From: Hyphomicrobiaceae bacterium UBA2767
GTDB lineage: Bacteria > Pseudomonadota > Alphaproteobacteria > Rhizobiales > Methyloligellaceae
NCBI GenBank assembly: GCA_002352635.1
Contig: DEIT01000097.1
Location: 2,837-51,472 of the forward strand
Length of the DNA: 48,636 nt
Reading direction: 5' to 3'
The notes under the pieces: model-generated
Told to the model about the DNA's origin: nothing
Database searches by the model: none
Seen by the model: only the letters and a program-made list of their open reading frames with translations
In this document: piece by piece, positions 9,228 through 18,079 of the stretch
Layout: each line of letters begins with the position of its first letter
How positions within the stretch are numbered: position 1 is the first letter of the stretch
Program-made: the position numbers and the translations under genes

Positions 9228-10450
9228 CTATCACTGGCAGACAACATCTTATCTGGCAATTTGCCATTCTTAGACAAGATAGCCCTGTACAGACTGTCAT
9301 ATTCACTGGCGGTTTTGTCCAAATTCCATGACGTCAGGACAATGTCCCGGGCCTGCTGACCTGCAGCAGGCAGATTCTGGTCAGACAAGGCCGCAGAGAT
9401 GGTTCGGCCCATTTCTGTCGGACCTGTTCCGGCAACAATTCTTATCGCGTCGACGTCGCGTCGTAGCGCCTTCAGGGAAGGCAAATCGAAACACACGACA
9501 GGCGTTCCTGCTGCGAGTGATTCCAAGGCCACCATCCCGAATCCCTCGACTCTGGATGGAAACACCGTTATGTCAGCAGCCGCCAGCAAGGATGGCACAT
9601 CACGTCGTTCGCCAAGAAAACGAATTTTCGAATTCAAACTCAGATCGCCTACCTTCCGCTCCAGCGTCTGGCGTTCGGGTCCATCTCCAACGATGCCCAA
9701 GATGGCGTCGGGCCAGCGATCAATTACGGTCATCATCGCCTCCGGAAGCGTGTCAACATTCTTGCTCGTGTGAAGGCGGCTGACAGACAGTATGAGCGGG
9801 CCGCCCCGCGACAAACTGCCCGTAATTTCTTCGCGGATGCGCATGATCTGCTCGGGATCAGGTTGCCGAAATTCGCGAGCATCTACGCCCCAATGGATTA
9901 CACGCTCGTCAACTTTCGATCCACTCGTCGATTGCCGCAGAACCGGCCTCCATGCTTCAAGGACGGCGTCAGACACGGCAACGACGCTCACAAGTTTGCC
10001 CCTCGCCAGCCACCAGTCCAGCTTGAACGAGCCCAATTCCAAAAAGCTGCGCAATAAGGAGCGAAGAGACCGGCGCCTGGGGCCGAAAACCGGAAGCATT
10101 CCGTGCAAGGTCGTCACTTCTGGAATGTGCAATCGAGACGACAGGATGTGACCTGCTATCTTGTCGACCATCGTGCCGTGTGTGTGCAAAATGGAGATGT
10201 CGTTTTCGACAGCGACGTTCTCCAGCCGCCGCAAGGCCTGCCTGAAATTCCGAATACCGGTCATTCCCGCATCGATGACGGGAATTTCGGCCTGCTTGAA
10301 CTGTTGCGACATGGTTCCGCCTGGCCTGCACGCTGCTATCATCACGCCACATCCTTTTTTGCGAAGGTGTACCGCCAGACGCAGAACCATCATCTGGCCA
10401 CCACCGACGGTTAGATCAGGCAACAGGTGCAATACGCGGTAGTCTGTCAT
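9203..10450 (-). CDS. Family 4 glycosyltransferase (GT-B fold)
   Basis: A 415-residue GT-B glycosyltransferase. The N-terminal Rossmann half has the acceptor-side GGG loop (16-18) and HTHGT (89-93). The C-terminal half has a GDGPE phosphate-binding loop (255-259) and the family-4 E-x7-E motif, E302 to E310 (EGFGMVALE). It probably transfers a sugar from a nucleotide donor, with retention, to the growing repeat unit. The ATG at 10450 overlaps the end of the flippase gene by four bases, so the two are likely translationally coupled. The donor sugar is not readable. Confidence 0.9.
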   Translation of the reverse strand: MTDYRVLHLLPDLTVGGGQMMVLRLAVHLRKKGCGVMIAACRPGGTMSQQFKQAEIPVIDAGMTGIRNFRQALRRLENVAVENDISILHTHGTMVDKIAGHILSSRLHIPEVTTLHGMLPVFGPRRRSLRSLLRSFLELGSFKLDWWLARGKLVSVVAVSDAVLEAWRPVLRQSTSGSKVDERVIHWGVDAREFRQPDPEQIMRIREEITGSLSRGGPLILSVSRLHTSKNVDTLPEAMMTVIDRWPDAILGIVGDGPERQTLERKVGDLSLNSKIRFLGERRDVPSLLAAADITVFPSRVEGFGMVALESLAAGTPVVCFDLPSLKALRRDVDAIRIVAGTGPTEMGRTISAALSDQNLPAAGQQARDIVLTSWNLDKTASEYDSLYRAILSKNGKLPDKMLSASDSYCSGRNS

Positions 10451-11922
10451 TCGCTATCTCGCCGACGGCGTGATTCCAGGACGAGCTTGACAACCGAAGT
10501 GGCGCCTCTTAAGGCCGGAAGGCCCCAGAATGTTGCGACAACCACAACGCCGAAACCCAACTGAAACAGCATGCCGATACTCTCCGCTTCCATCCACGCG
10601 TATCCCAGAACGATAAGTGTACAACTGATAGCAAGAAGAAAAGCGGTTCTGTACTCTGTCCAACCAATAGCCGGGATATGTTTCACCAGAAGGATTCGAT
10701 AGAGCACCGGGGCTATTGCCTCACCGGCTGCAAAGCCCCACAGGGCCGGTATCACGACGTTGCCATCCGAGCTCATCAGAAGAATAGCCGAGGGAACAAA
10801 GACAATGTAACCTGATACCTTCGCGAGGTTCACCAGAACGAGATATTGGGGATAACCCAGGGCAAACAAGGCGTTCGCAGGCGGGATCGCCGCGATCCTG
10901 AACCACTGCGACGCCGCAATTGGCACGAGCATCGCCGCTGCCTCATGCCACCGCGGGTCCAAGAGAAGGTCAATCGCATGTGGTCCGAACGCCACAAGAC
11001 CGCTGACGGCGAGCGCCCCCATGGTCAGGACGGCATACTCGACCTGTGCATAGACGGAAGGTAGATGGGCTTTTGTGTGCACGGACTTGCTAAACGTCGG
11101 AAATACCGCATTTCCACCCACGGCAACAAGCAGGCGGAAAGGCAGCCCCCCAACCATTGCGGCGATATAGAAAACACCCAGAACATCGATCGGTACCAAA
11201 CGCCCCAAAGCAAGACGGTCGGCATTGTCGGCCAACCATCCCAGTGGCGTGTTTAGAAGAATCCAAATTCCAAACCCGAAAATTGCCCGCGCGGCGTCTG
11301 CATGCCAGCCGAATTTCGGCCGATACGCAGACTTCATACCGTGGCTGATCACAAGAAGCGTGAGGCTTGTGATCAAAGTCCCAGCAATAAGCGCCCACAC
11401 ACTCCGCGTCCACCATGCAAGGATGAGCATGGTAGAAACCGCCGTTACCTGAGCGACCAGATCGATGGTGACCCATCGCCTCAACTGAAGGCGGCGCTGC
11501 AGGAGCGGAAGGGCTGGTGAGGTAAACCCGGCGAATATCAAACTGGCGGCGCCGACGGGTATGAGGATATTCAAATCCGGCTGAGAATAGAAGTCAGAGA
11601 TGAACGGCGCAGCTGCAACGCAAATCACCCAGAGAAGGAAACCTCGCGCAACCTGCAGAGTCCAAGCGGTGTCGAGAAAAGATTGCTCGTCGCCGCGACG
11701 GTTCTGAATGATGCTGGCGTTGGCGCCGAAGTCGGAAAACATGGCCAGGCCCTGCACAAATGTATTAAGGAGCAGGAACAAGCCAAACGCTTCCGGCGGC
11801 AACAATCGTGTCAGAACGAGATGCCCAACGACGCGTAGACTCTCTGAAGCAGCCCGGCCACCGGTCGTCCATGCCATGTTCACGCCAAACCGCGCTTCGC
11901 CGTGTTTGTCGTGATCAGCCAT
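10447..11922 (-). CDS. Wzx-like lipid-linked oligosaccharide flippase
   Basis: A 491-residue integral membrane protein of the polysaccharide transporter (PST/MOP) superfamily with about a dozen hydrophobic segments. The N-terminus (GVNMAWTTGGRAASESLRVVGHLVLTRLLPPEAFGLF, shown here only as the family pattern: amphipathic helix, LTRLLPPEAFG loop) is characteristic of Wzx/WzxC-type flippases. It is expected to move the undecaprenyl-linked repeat unit to the periplasmic face for polymerisation. It overlaps the upstream PIG-L gene by eight bases and the downstream glycosyltransferase by four, making a tight three-gene unit. Confidence 0.92.
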   Translation of the reverse strand: MADHDKHGEARFGVNMAWTTGGRAASESLRVVGHLVLTRLLPPEAFGLFLLLNTFVQGLAMFSDFGANASIIQNRRGDEQSFLDTAWTLQVARGFLLWVICVAAAPFISDFYSQPDLNILIPVGAASLIFAGFTSPALPLLQRRLQLRRWVTIDLVAQVTAVSTMLILAWWTRSVWALIAGTLITSLTLLVISHGMKSAYRPKFGWHADAARAIFGFGIWILLNTPLGWLADNADRLALGRLVPIDVLGVFYIAAMVGGLPFRLLVAVGGNAVFPTFSKSVHTKAHLPSVYAQVEYAVLTMGALAVSGLVAFGPHAIDLLLDPRWHEAAAMLVPIAASQWFRIAAIPPANALFALGYPQYLVLVNLAKVSGYIVFVPSAILLMSSDGNVVIPALWGFAAGEAIAPVLYRILLVKHIPAIGWTEYRTAFLLAISCTLIVLGYAWMEAESIGMLFQLGFGVVVVATFWGLPALRGATSVVKLVLESRRRRDSE

Positions 11923-12805
11923 CTGTGCGCACGTTTGTGTTTGTAGACGCTGCGACAGTTACAGAATCAAAAATCTCGTAGGGTCCCAAGAGGCGCTCGA
12001 TGAAGTCGCCATTGCGCAGCGTCCTCAGGGTTGGTGCGTTGGGCGCCTCCGGTAATCCGTGCATTTGGGATACATGCTTTGCTAGGGCATCATTCTTCGC
12101 ATCGGCCACGTCGGACACGTCCACCCAGGCCCGGCAACCGAAAAGCCAGCTCATGGCCCAAAACATATCCCTGGCGCGACGTGCTACCCGACGCAAAACA
12201 CCGCCGCCTGGGCCGAGCCGCACGAAAGGCCAGCGATCCCAGCACCAGACGGAATACTCCAGGACTGTCGCTTGCATTTGGAGTCTGTCGAGCGCAGCGG
12301 TCGTCGCGCACCATGCTGCCTTATGATCACTCGGCGGCTCCATCCGGTGCGGCACGAAAAACTGTCCGGCGCGGTGCCGTGCAAAAAGATCGGAAAGATT
12401 TGTTACGCATGCGTCGATCTGATCCTTCAAGGCACCATCGGTCAGGCCGAGAAAAAAGACCCGGTCGGTAGTGACATTGAGTGCCCGGCAAGCACGGATC
12501 GCTTCGTCTCTGCGACGCGTTGCCAATTCTTTGGCCGACAGCGCATCCGGGTGAGAGCCCTCGCCATCGGTCAGGAAAACGACGCGGACCTCGGCGCCGA
12601 GCCGACGCTTCCGCAGGATGGTTCCGCCGCAACCAAGTACTTCATCGTCGGGGTGTGGCGCTACGATCCAGGCATCCTCGCCGAGGAACCGGTCGAAAGA
12701 TTGCCGACGCCGACGCTGAAACCAGAGCAACGCCGCGCTAAGAATCCGACGCAACCATGCCTCCGAAGCCAATTCCCGTGGCGGATCAGACTTGTCCGGT
12801 ACCAA
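11915..12805 (-). CDS. PIG-L family N-deacetylase
   Basis: A 296-residue protein with the PIG-L/LmbE zinc motif APHPDDE (49-55: H51, D53, D54) followed by LGCGGT, and a later histidine in DHKAAW as likely third metal ligand. The family removes N-acetyl groups from sugars (GlcNAc-PI, GlcNAc-malate and similar). Here it probably deacetylates an amino sugar of the repeat unit or a precursor. The start is a TTG at 12805, supported by a perfect AGGAGG five bases upstream. This Shine-Dalgarno overlaps the stop codon of the preceding gene, pointing to coupled expression. Only a signal-less cytoplasmic form is visible. Confidence 0.87.
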   Translation of the reverse strand: MVPDKSDPPRELASEAWLRRILSAALLWFQRRRRQSFDRFLGEDAWIVAPHPDDEVLGCGGTILRKRRLGAEVRVVFLTDGEGSHPDALSAKELATRRRDEAIRACRALNVTTDRVFFLGLTDGALKDQIDACVTNLSDLFARHRAGQFFVPHRMEPPSDHKAAWCATTAALDRLQMQATVLEYSVWCWDRWPFVRLGPGGGVLRRVARRARDMFWAMSWLFGCRAWVDVSDVADAKNDALAKHVSQMHGLPEAPNAPTLRTLRNGDFIERLLGPYEIFDSVTVAASTNTNVRTDG

Positions 12806-12810
12806 CAGAG

Positions 12811-12816
12811 CCTCCT
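12811..12816 (-). promoter_or_regulatory. AGGAGG ribosome binding site overlapping an upstream stop codon
   Basis: AGGAGG on the minus strand overlaps the TAG stop (12817-12815) of the membrane-anchored gene and lies five bases before the TTG start at 12805. It decides that weak start codon and implies translational coupling. Confidence 0.7.
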
Positions 12817-13897
12817 ACAGGGGGGCGATGAAAATGGAGCCGAATTCAACCAGGCAATTATACGCGATCAGACCTACTGCATATTCTCCACCCGGCAGTG
12901 GCGCACCCTCACGGTCCTCGGTCACGACCCAATCTGCAGGCTCAGAGTCTCCTGCCTTCCACCATTTGAGACGTTGCTGGATATAGGGTTTACCATCTCC
13001 GGCATACCGTCTGACTTCGATCACGACGTTGTATTCCGTGTCAGGGACGACTTCCAGATCCCTGTAAGATCCAACCCACACCGGTTTTGACTTGTTATAG
13101 CGATATGAGATTTCGTTTCCTGCGCCGCCCGGCTTGCTCCAATACCACGCCAGAGCAAAACTCCAGCCCTCCCGTGGCTTTTTATTCACAACACCCGGAT
13201 GGCCACCCCAGAGAGACAGGATACCGAAACCGAACTCGTGAGCGCCGGCACGAATACGGTCAAGGATGTGCCCACGATATACAATCGTCGTTTCAATACG
13301 GCGATTGATTGGAAATGCGCCGGTCGCAAGAGCAATCCGATCGTAAGCCTCGAAGCCGGGTTTAGGACGAACATATGTACCATTTTTGCGCTTGATTGTC
13401 TCCCAATGGCCATCCTGAATCTCTAACGGAGTCACTGACCAGTCGATCTTGAGAGGTAATGATGGGCGGCGGTCGTCGTAGTTAAAGGAGCGAACCAGTC
13501 GCTGCGAGCGGCCCATCCAGTCGCTTGTCTTAATCACCACCTCGTTGCGCCCTAGCTTGAGCTTGTCGACGGGAATTTCGATGATGAAGTCTGGCCACTT
13601 GGCCCTTGGCCATCCCTGGCGTACTGGCTCATCAGGACCATCATTGAGTTGCCAGACAGGTGGCCAGGAAAGCCGGTGATGACGGCCCCCAATATTTGCA
13701 GTGAGTTCTTCCGTGCGCCTCGGATAGGTTTCCGAAACATGGGATATCTCGATCAATGGCGAACTGATAGTCCAAATAACCAGGACGCCAACGATTAGAA
13801 CGAAGATCGCCAGCGACCCCCGAAATATCAATCGCCTCGCCGACGCGCCAATTTGCATATAGCGACGAATGGTATTGGCGAATGTGCTTTTTACCAT
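12815..13897 (-). CDS. Membrane-anchored protein with predicted beta-sandwich domains, function unknown
   Basis: A 360-residue protein with a short basic N-terminus, one membrane segment at about 24-46 (RGSLAIFVLIVGVLVIWTIS) and a long extracytoplasmic part rich in Trp, Tyr and beta-type segments. The first ~100 residues after the anchor resemble an Ig-like or carbohydrate-binding sandwich (FIIEIPVDKLKLGRNEVVIK). The rest resembles concanavalin/LamG-like lectin folds (GFGILSLWGGHPG, WSFALAWYWSKPGG). No catalytic motif is evident. The ATG at 13897 has a weak ribosome binding site; an ATG at residue 14 is possible. It directly precedes and is probably coupled to the PIG-L gene. A surface glycan-binding role is inference. 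Confidence 0.7.
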   Translation of the reverse strand: MVKSTFANTIRRYMQIGASARRLIFRGSLAIFVLIVGVLVIWTISSPLIEISHVSETYPRRTEELTANIGGRHHRLSWPPVWQLNDGPDEPVRQGWPRAKWPDFIIEIPVDKLKLGRNEVVIKTSDWMGRSQRLVRSFNYDDRRPSLPLKIDWSVTPLEIQDGHWETIKRKNGTYVRPKPGFEAYDRIALATGAFPINRRIETTIVYRGHILDRIRAGAHEFGFGILSLWGGHPGVVNKKPREGWSFALAWYWSKPGGAGNEISYRYNKSKPVWVGSYRDLEVVPDTEYNVVIEVRRYAGDGKPYIQQRLKWWKAGDSEPADWVVTEDREGAPLPGGEYAVGLIAYNCLVEFGSIFIAPL

Positions 13898-14283
13898 TTA
13901 GACAGCGGCCGAAATTGCCATTGGATCTGCGGGCGACAAACCACACCATTGCGGCAGGAGCGACCTGGCCCGTGTGGAGAGTACAGCATTGGCACGTCGC
14001 ACGGCACGAATGCGAGATATCTGCGCATTATTCTCACCTTAAGTACCGCAAGCACTAAGAGGCAAGTCTGACCCACAGTAAGGAAATCAGAGCCTCCTCT
14101 GGTTCATTCGAACCAACACATTTCAAGTTAACCAATGGCCCCCGAAATACAACTAGAAAGCGAAGGCCATATTCAGGTGCTGGTGTATATGCAAAAGCTG
14201 TATTCTCAGCAAAACACTCGATCGAAGAAAAGCATCGATACGGCCAATCAAATTTACTGTGTCGGACTAGGAACGCTACCGGT
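13898..14283. other. Intergenic region, no feature recognised
   Basis: 386 bp between two minus-strand genes. No convincing coding frame or terminator hairpin is visible. It probably holds the promoter of the anchored beta-sandwich gene. Confidence 0.4.
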
Positions 14284-16686
14284 CTATTTATGAAGGGCGG
14301 ATCTGACGGCGTCGTTGCGCCAGACATGGATTGGCTTAAACTTGCTCCAGGCGATCGAAACGATATCAAGATCGCCGTCACCATCAAGGTCAACTGCGCG
14401 CGCGCCCAGGTGGCTTTCTGCACCTTCGCCCACCATTTGTTCGATGAAATGTCCCGCGCCCAGGTTGTTCCAGATTGACGTGCGCAATTTGCCGTAGTGC
14501 TCGCCCATAACAATATCCATATCTCCGTCGGCGTCCATGTCGGCCACCGCCAGGCTATTAAGGGAGCCACGCGAGGTGATCTTCTGTCTTTCCCATCCCC
14601 TGTTACCCAGCGCCTCCGGCTGGCGCCACCAAAAAGATTCCGCGCCTTGGGGTTCACCATTTTCCTCGCTCACTACGACATCGACCCTGCCATCGCCGTC
14701 AAAGTCAGCAGCGCCGACCCGGTCGGGGAAAACGGCTTCGGGAAGCACGCCTATTTCATGACGTGTCCAGCCGGCTGTACCGTCGCCAGGATTACGCCAC
14801 CAGGCCACTTCCTTGGCATCGCCCGTCGTTGCTACAAGATCGAGAAGACCGTCGCGATCGACATCAACTAGCACAATTCCCTCGTCCGACGGGTCCTGGC
14901 TGACGTGCGTGCGCGACCACGGCACGGAAGCAGGGTCGTCGGAGCTTTCGAAATAAAACACGCCTTTGCCGCTCGAGACCGCAATTTCGGGAAGGCCTCC
15001 CGGAACGATATCAGCAACCACGTGTCCCTGGCTTCCCAGGTCGTGGCTCGCCCTGGGGACTTCGCCGATAATGTGTTCCTCGAAGTCATGAGCGCTGGAT
15101 TTGGCAGCCCCGAGCCATACGAATTTCAGCGTTGTGCCGCCGCTGCGCTGCGCGAATATTTCTGGATGTCCGTCGTCGTCAAGATCCGCCACCGCGAAAG
15201 CGTCAAGGCCGTCTCCCAGTCGGAACTGCTCCCAGTCGTCATCCCACGGCCTGGACGGCTGGCGGTACCAGAACGGTCCCGAGATAACATCAGTCCGCTT
15301 GTCACCGTCGATATCGGCAAAGGCAAGTCCGAACGAGCGCACATGATCCTTGGTGATCTGGCTTGAGTGCCACCGGTCGAGTCTGTGTGGAGTCCTGGGC
15401 GGATCCAGCCGATTCAACCAAACCCGCAGCGGTGGGTTTCCCGTCCAGTTCGCGCCATATATGTCAAAATCGCCATCACCATCGATGTCGGCAACCTCTC
15501 CGTTGTGCAGACCAGTCTTGTCGATGGCCTGCCTTGCCCAACGCGTACCCTTGCCGTTGAGATTGTAAAGTACGGCCAGCACACGTTCCGGACTCGTATG
15601 CATCTGGCCAACGACAATATCGATGTCCCCGTCGAGATCCATGTCCGCAGCCTGTAGGGTGTGTGCGCCGGTCAAGGCGGGTTGAACTACATGTCGCGTC
15701 CATTTCTTTTTTGGCCCAGACATGGCACTGAACCAGGTCACGTCTGCGGTGTGCTCCGAGCTTGATGTGAGAATGTCAGGACTTCCATCCTGATCTATGT
15801 CAACGACAACAGCCTTGAACGAGGGATCGAAAGCGCCGACCCTATAAGCTTTCCACTCTGCCGGTGTAGTTGCCAAGGCACTTCCCGGGTTGGCCAACCA
15901 CTCGCCGGAGACAACGAGGTCAATATCCCCGTCGGTGTCTATGTCACCACTCGCCATTCCTTCTTCCCCCAACTTGACTCCGAGTAGGCTCATTTTGGAC
16001 CAAGCACCCTCTGTGTCCTGGAAAAAGATCATCAAGTGATCGTTCGACCTGGCAGCAATATCGACACGGCCGTTGCCATCGAAGTCGGCCGCCTCGACGT
16101 CCTTCCCCCAGTTCCCGATTGAGCCGATGATGTGGCGGCGCCACTGGCTTGCCTCAGCAGGACTGCCTTCAGGCCACGGATTCTTGAACCATAGGAGGTT
16201 GTCCTCCTTGTCGCCGTCCGGCGTCACAATGTCGAGATCGCCGTCGCCGTCGATATCAGCCAAAAGCCCATCGGTCGTGAACTCGACACGGGCAGTCGCG
16301 ATTTGTGTGGGATGAAGGTCGGGCCAGCGCCACCAGGTCAAAGGCTCTTCAGGGGAACCACCGAGGACAAGATCCAAAAGGCCGTCGCCATCGATATCTC
16401 CGACCAGCTTGATATCTCCAGCCTGTTTTGCAATCTCGATCCGGTCGAAAACGATCGTCTGCTCCCCAAGCTCCTGTGGCTCGTTTCCGTTCGCCACCGG
16501 ACCGATACAACCTACAGCAAAGACAAGCGCTATTGCGCTAGCAAACACAGAGGCGATACGAGCGAGGGATCGAAGCAATGCCCCCGCTGGTTTAGCCCGC
16601 TGGGCCACCATGAAACGGTTCCAATACTCCTCAGCGTCCAATTGCATGTGTATCCAGTGGCTCTCTGGCACGGCCTGAGTAATCAC
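14284..16686 (-). CDS. FG-GAP/VCBS repeat lipoprotein
   Basis: An 800-residue protein built from about thirteen calcium-binding loops of the DxDxDGxxD type, for example DIDGDGLLDLV, DFDGNGRVDIA, DIDTDGDIDLV, DVDRDGLLDLV and DLDGDGDLDIV. They are spaced as in FG-GAP/VCBS beta-propellers and probably form two propellers. The N-terminus has a lipobox, LVFAVGC (Cys60 from the longest start). The start is uncertain: GTG at 16686, ATG at 16647 or ATG at 16611. The last gives a normal-length lipoprotein signal and is biologically attractive. It lies three bases after the polymerase gene on the same strand. Likely a calcium-dependent surface protein binding or organising the polymer; no enzyme motif is seen. 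Confidence 0.85.
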   Translation of the reverse strand: MITQAVPESHWIHMQLDAEEYWNRFMVAQRAKPAGALLRSLARIASVFASAIALVFAVGCIGPVANGNEPQELGEQTIVFDRIEIAKQAGDIKLVGDIDGDGLLDLVLGGSPEEPLTWWRWPDLHPTQIATARVEFTTDGLLADIDGDGDLDIVTPDGDKEDNLLWFKNPWPEGSPAEASQWRRHIIGSIGNWGKDVEAADFDGNGRVDIAARSNDHLMIFFQDTEGAWSKMSLLGVKLGEEGMASGDIDTDGDIDLVVSGEWLANPGSALATTPAEWKAYRVGAFDPSFKAVVVDIDQDGSPDILTSSSEHTADVTWFSAMSGPKKKWTRHVVQPALTGAHTLQAADMDLDGDIDIVVGQMHTSPERVLAVLYNLNGKGTRWARQAIDKTGLHNGEVADIDGDGDFDIYGANWTGNPPLRVWLNRLDPPRTPHRLDRWHSSQITKDHVRSFGLAFADIDGDKRTDVISGPFWYRQPSRPWDDDWEQFRLGDGLDAFAVADLDDDGHPEIFAQRSGGTTLKFVWLGAAKSSAHDFEEHIIGEVPRASHDLGSQGHVVADIVPGGLPEIAVSSGKGVFYFESSDDPASVPWSRTHVSQDPSDEGIVLVDVDRDGLLDLVATTGDAKEVAWWRNPGDGTAGWTRHEIGVLPEAVFPDRVGAADFDGDGRVDVVVSEENGEPQGAESFWWRQPEALGNRGWERQKITSRGSLNSLAVADMDADGDMDIVMGEHYGKLRTSIWNNLGAGHFIEQMVGEGAESHLGARAVDLDGDGDLDIVSIAWSKFKPIHVWRNDAVRSALHK

Positions 16687-16689
16687 ACA

Positions 16690-17976
16690 TCAAGCTTCGT
16701 CAGTCTCCGTTTCGTCATTCGCACTCAGCATCCAGACGCCGCTACCAAGGAAGAATGCAAAAAGACAGAACACCTGGTTCCAAAGGTGGACTGTAGAGGC
16801 AGCAACGATAAGGCCGCTGAGGGTAAAGACCCATGCCTTGCGGTAGTTGGACAGGCGTACCGAGCGGAAATTCCGCCAGCTCAGTTTCCAGAGCAGTATA
16901 CCAATCGCACTCGCCAAAAATATCAACGCCGGCAGACCATAACGCATGGCTGTAATCAACCAAAAATTGTCAACGCTCGGGAACATCCACTTCGGGCGGA
17001 TCCAATCGTTCAGGCCGATACCAAAGAACGGATGCCGGGCGACTTCCGCAGTGCCGAACACCCAGATCAGAACCCGATTGTATGCGCTATTGTCCTGAAA
17101 CGCGACATGCGAAATCAGGACTTCAATCGGGCTGCGATTTGAGAGGATATCGACAAAGACGTAACTGCCGACGATCGCACCGATCAACAGGATCCATCGG
17201 TTTGGCAACCATCGCGTACCAAGATCCCAAGCGATCAAGCCCATTTGTGTGACAAGACCCAAGAGCGGACCTGCAGAGAGCGCAAAGAAGGTTGCCATAA
17301 AGACCGGCAACGTACGCAAGCCCGCCATAATCAACGACTTTGCATTGCCCATTGCATAGAAAGCCATCGAAAACGCAAAGACGCAAAAGACACCGTAAAG
17401 AATGGGATGCTCAAAAACGCCGATGGCGCGCACCAATCCGAATCGAGGTTGCCACACTGCAATCTCGTGGGAAGAATAAATCTTGTTCAATAGATCAAGA
17501 AGTAGATAATGCCCAGTGAAAGACTCGTAGATCGCAAAAGGCAAAAGGAATAATATTATCATATATAGAAATTTATAAGCTCTATGAAATTCATCAGCGT
17601 TTGTAATAAGTATCCTTGCAATCAGGTACGGAGTAACAAATTCAATAAAGTATACTCCAGAAGTTTCTATGGCTTGAGAAAATCCATGAACTATCATAAG
17701 AGCAAAAATAACCCATACGGCATGAAGAATAACTAATAAATCCGGAATTCTTGATCCAGATATATTGTAAAAAATCCACCTATAAAAAACATAAAAGAAT
17801 ATAACTATTGACACTATTCTGTATGGAAAAATAAGAACTGGGCCTATTGTCAATTTAAATGGAAGAAGAAGAGAAACAAGAAATATATATACTATGATCA
17901 GCGACCTTTTGCCCGCCAATTCAAGACCGCCGGCCGCCTTATCCGGCTGCTGACCAATATCCTGCGCGTTAGCCAC
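16690..17976 (-). CDS. Wzy-like polymerase / O-antigen ligase family membrane protein
   Basis: A 428-residue polytopic membrane protein with about eleven hydrophobic segments and a large loop containing WQPRFGLVRAIGVFEHP, typical of the Wzy_C/O-antigen ligase-like family. The late FFGIGLNDW segment is also typical. In a Wzx/Wzy locus it would polymerise repeat units in the periplasm. The GTG start at 17976 has GGGAG seven bases upstream. The first ~150 codons are very AT-rich, using many ATA and AAT codons, unlike the GC-richer second half and neighbours. It is followed after three bases by the FG-GAP lipoprotein gene, so the two are probably one operon. Confidence 0.87.
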   Translation of the reverse strand: MANAQDIGQQPDKAAGGLELAGKRSLIIVYIFLVSLLLPFKLTIGPVLIFPYRIVSIVIFFYVFYRWIFYNISGSRIPDLLVILHAVWVIFALMIVHGFSQAIETSGVYFIEFVTPYLIARILITNADEFHRAYKFLYMIILFLLPFAIYESFTGHYLLLDLLNKIYSSHEIAVWQPRFGLVRAIGVFEHPILYGVFCVFAFSMAFYAMGNAKSLIMAGLRTLPVFMATFFALSAGPLLGLVTQMGLIAWDLGTRWLPNRWILLIGAIVGSYVFVDILSNRSPIEVLISHVAFQDNSAYNRVLIWVFGTAEVARHPFFGIGLNDWIRPKWMFPSVDNFWLITAMRYGLPALIFLASAIGILLWKLSWRNFRSVRLSNYRKAWVFTLSGLIVAASTVHLWNQVFCLFAFFLGSGVWMLSANDETETDEA

Positions 17977-18079
17977 GGGTATCTCCCAAAAAGGCTATTC
18001 AGACTCGTCGGCCGACCGTGCAATTCCGACACAAGAATATTGGCGATCATGCACCTAGTTGGGCCAAAGGCGTGTCTAC

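Noticed and set aside
13998..14020. TGGCAC-type sequence resembling a sigma-54 promoter
   Set aside because: The -12 element TTGC is missing at the required distance.
14055..14660. 201-codon minus-strand frame overlapping the 3' end of the FG-GAP gene
   Set aside because: It is a shadow of the strongly supported FG-GAP repeat frame and has no coherent domain.
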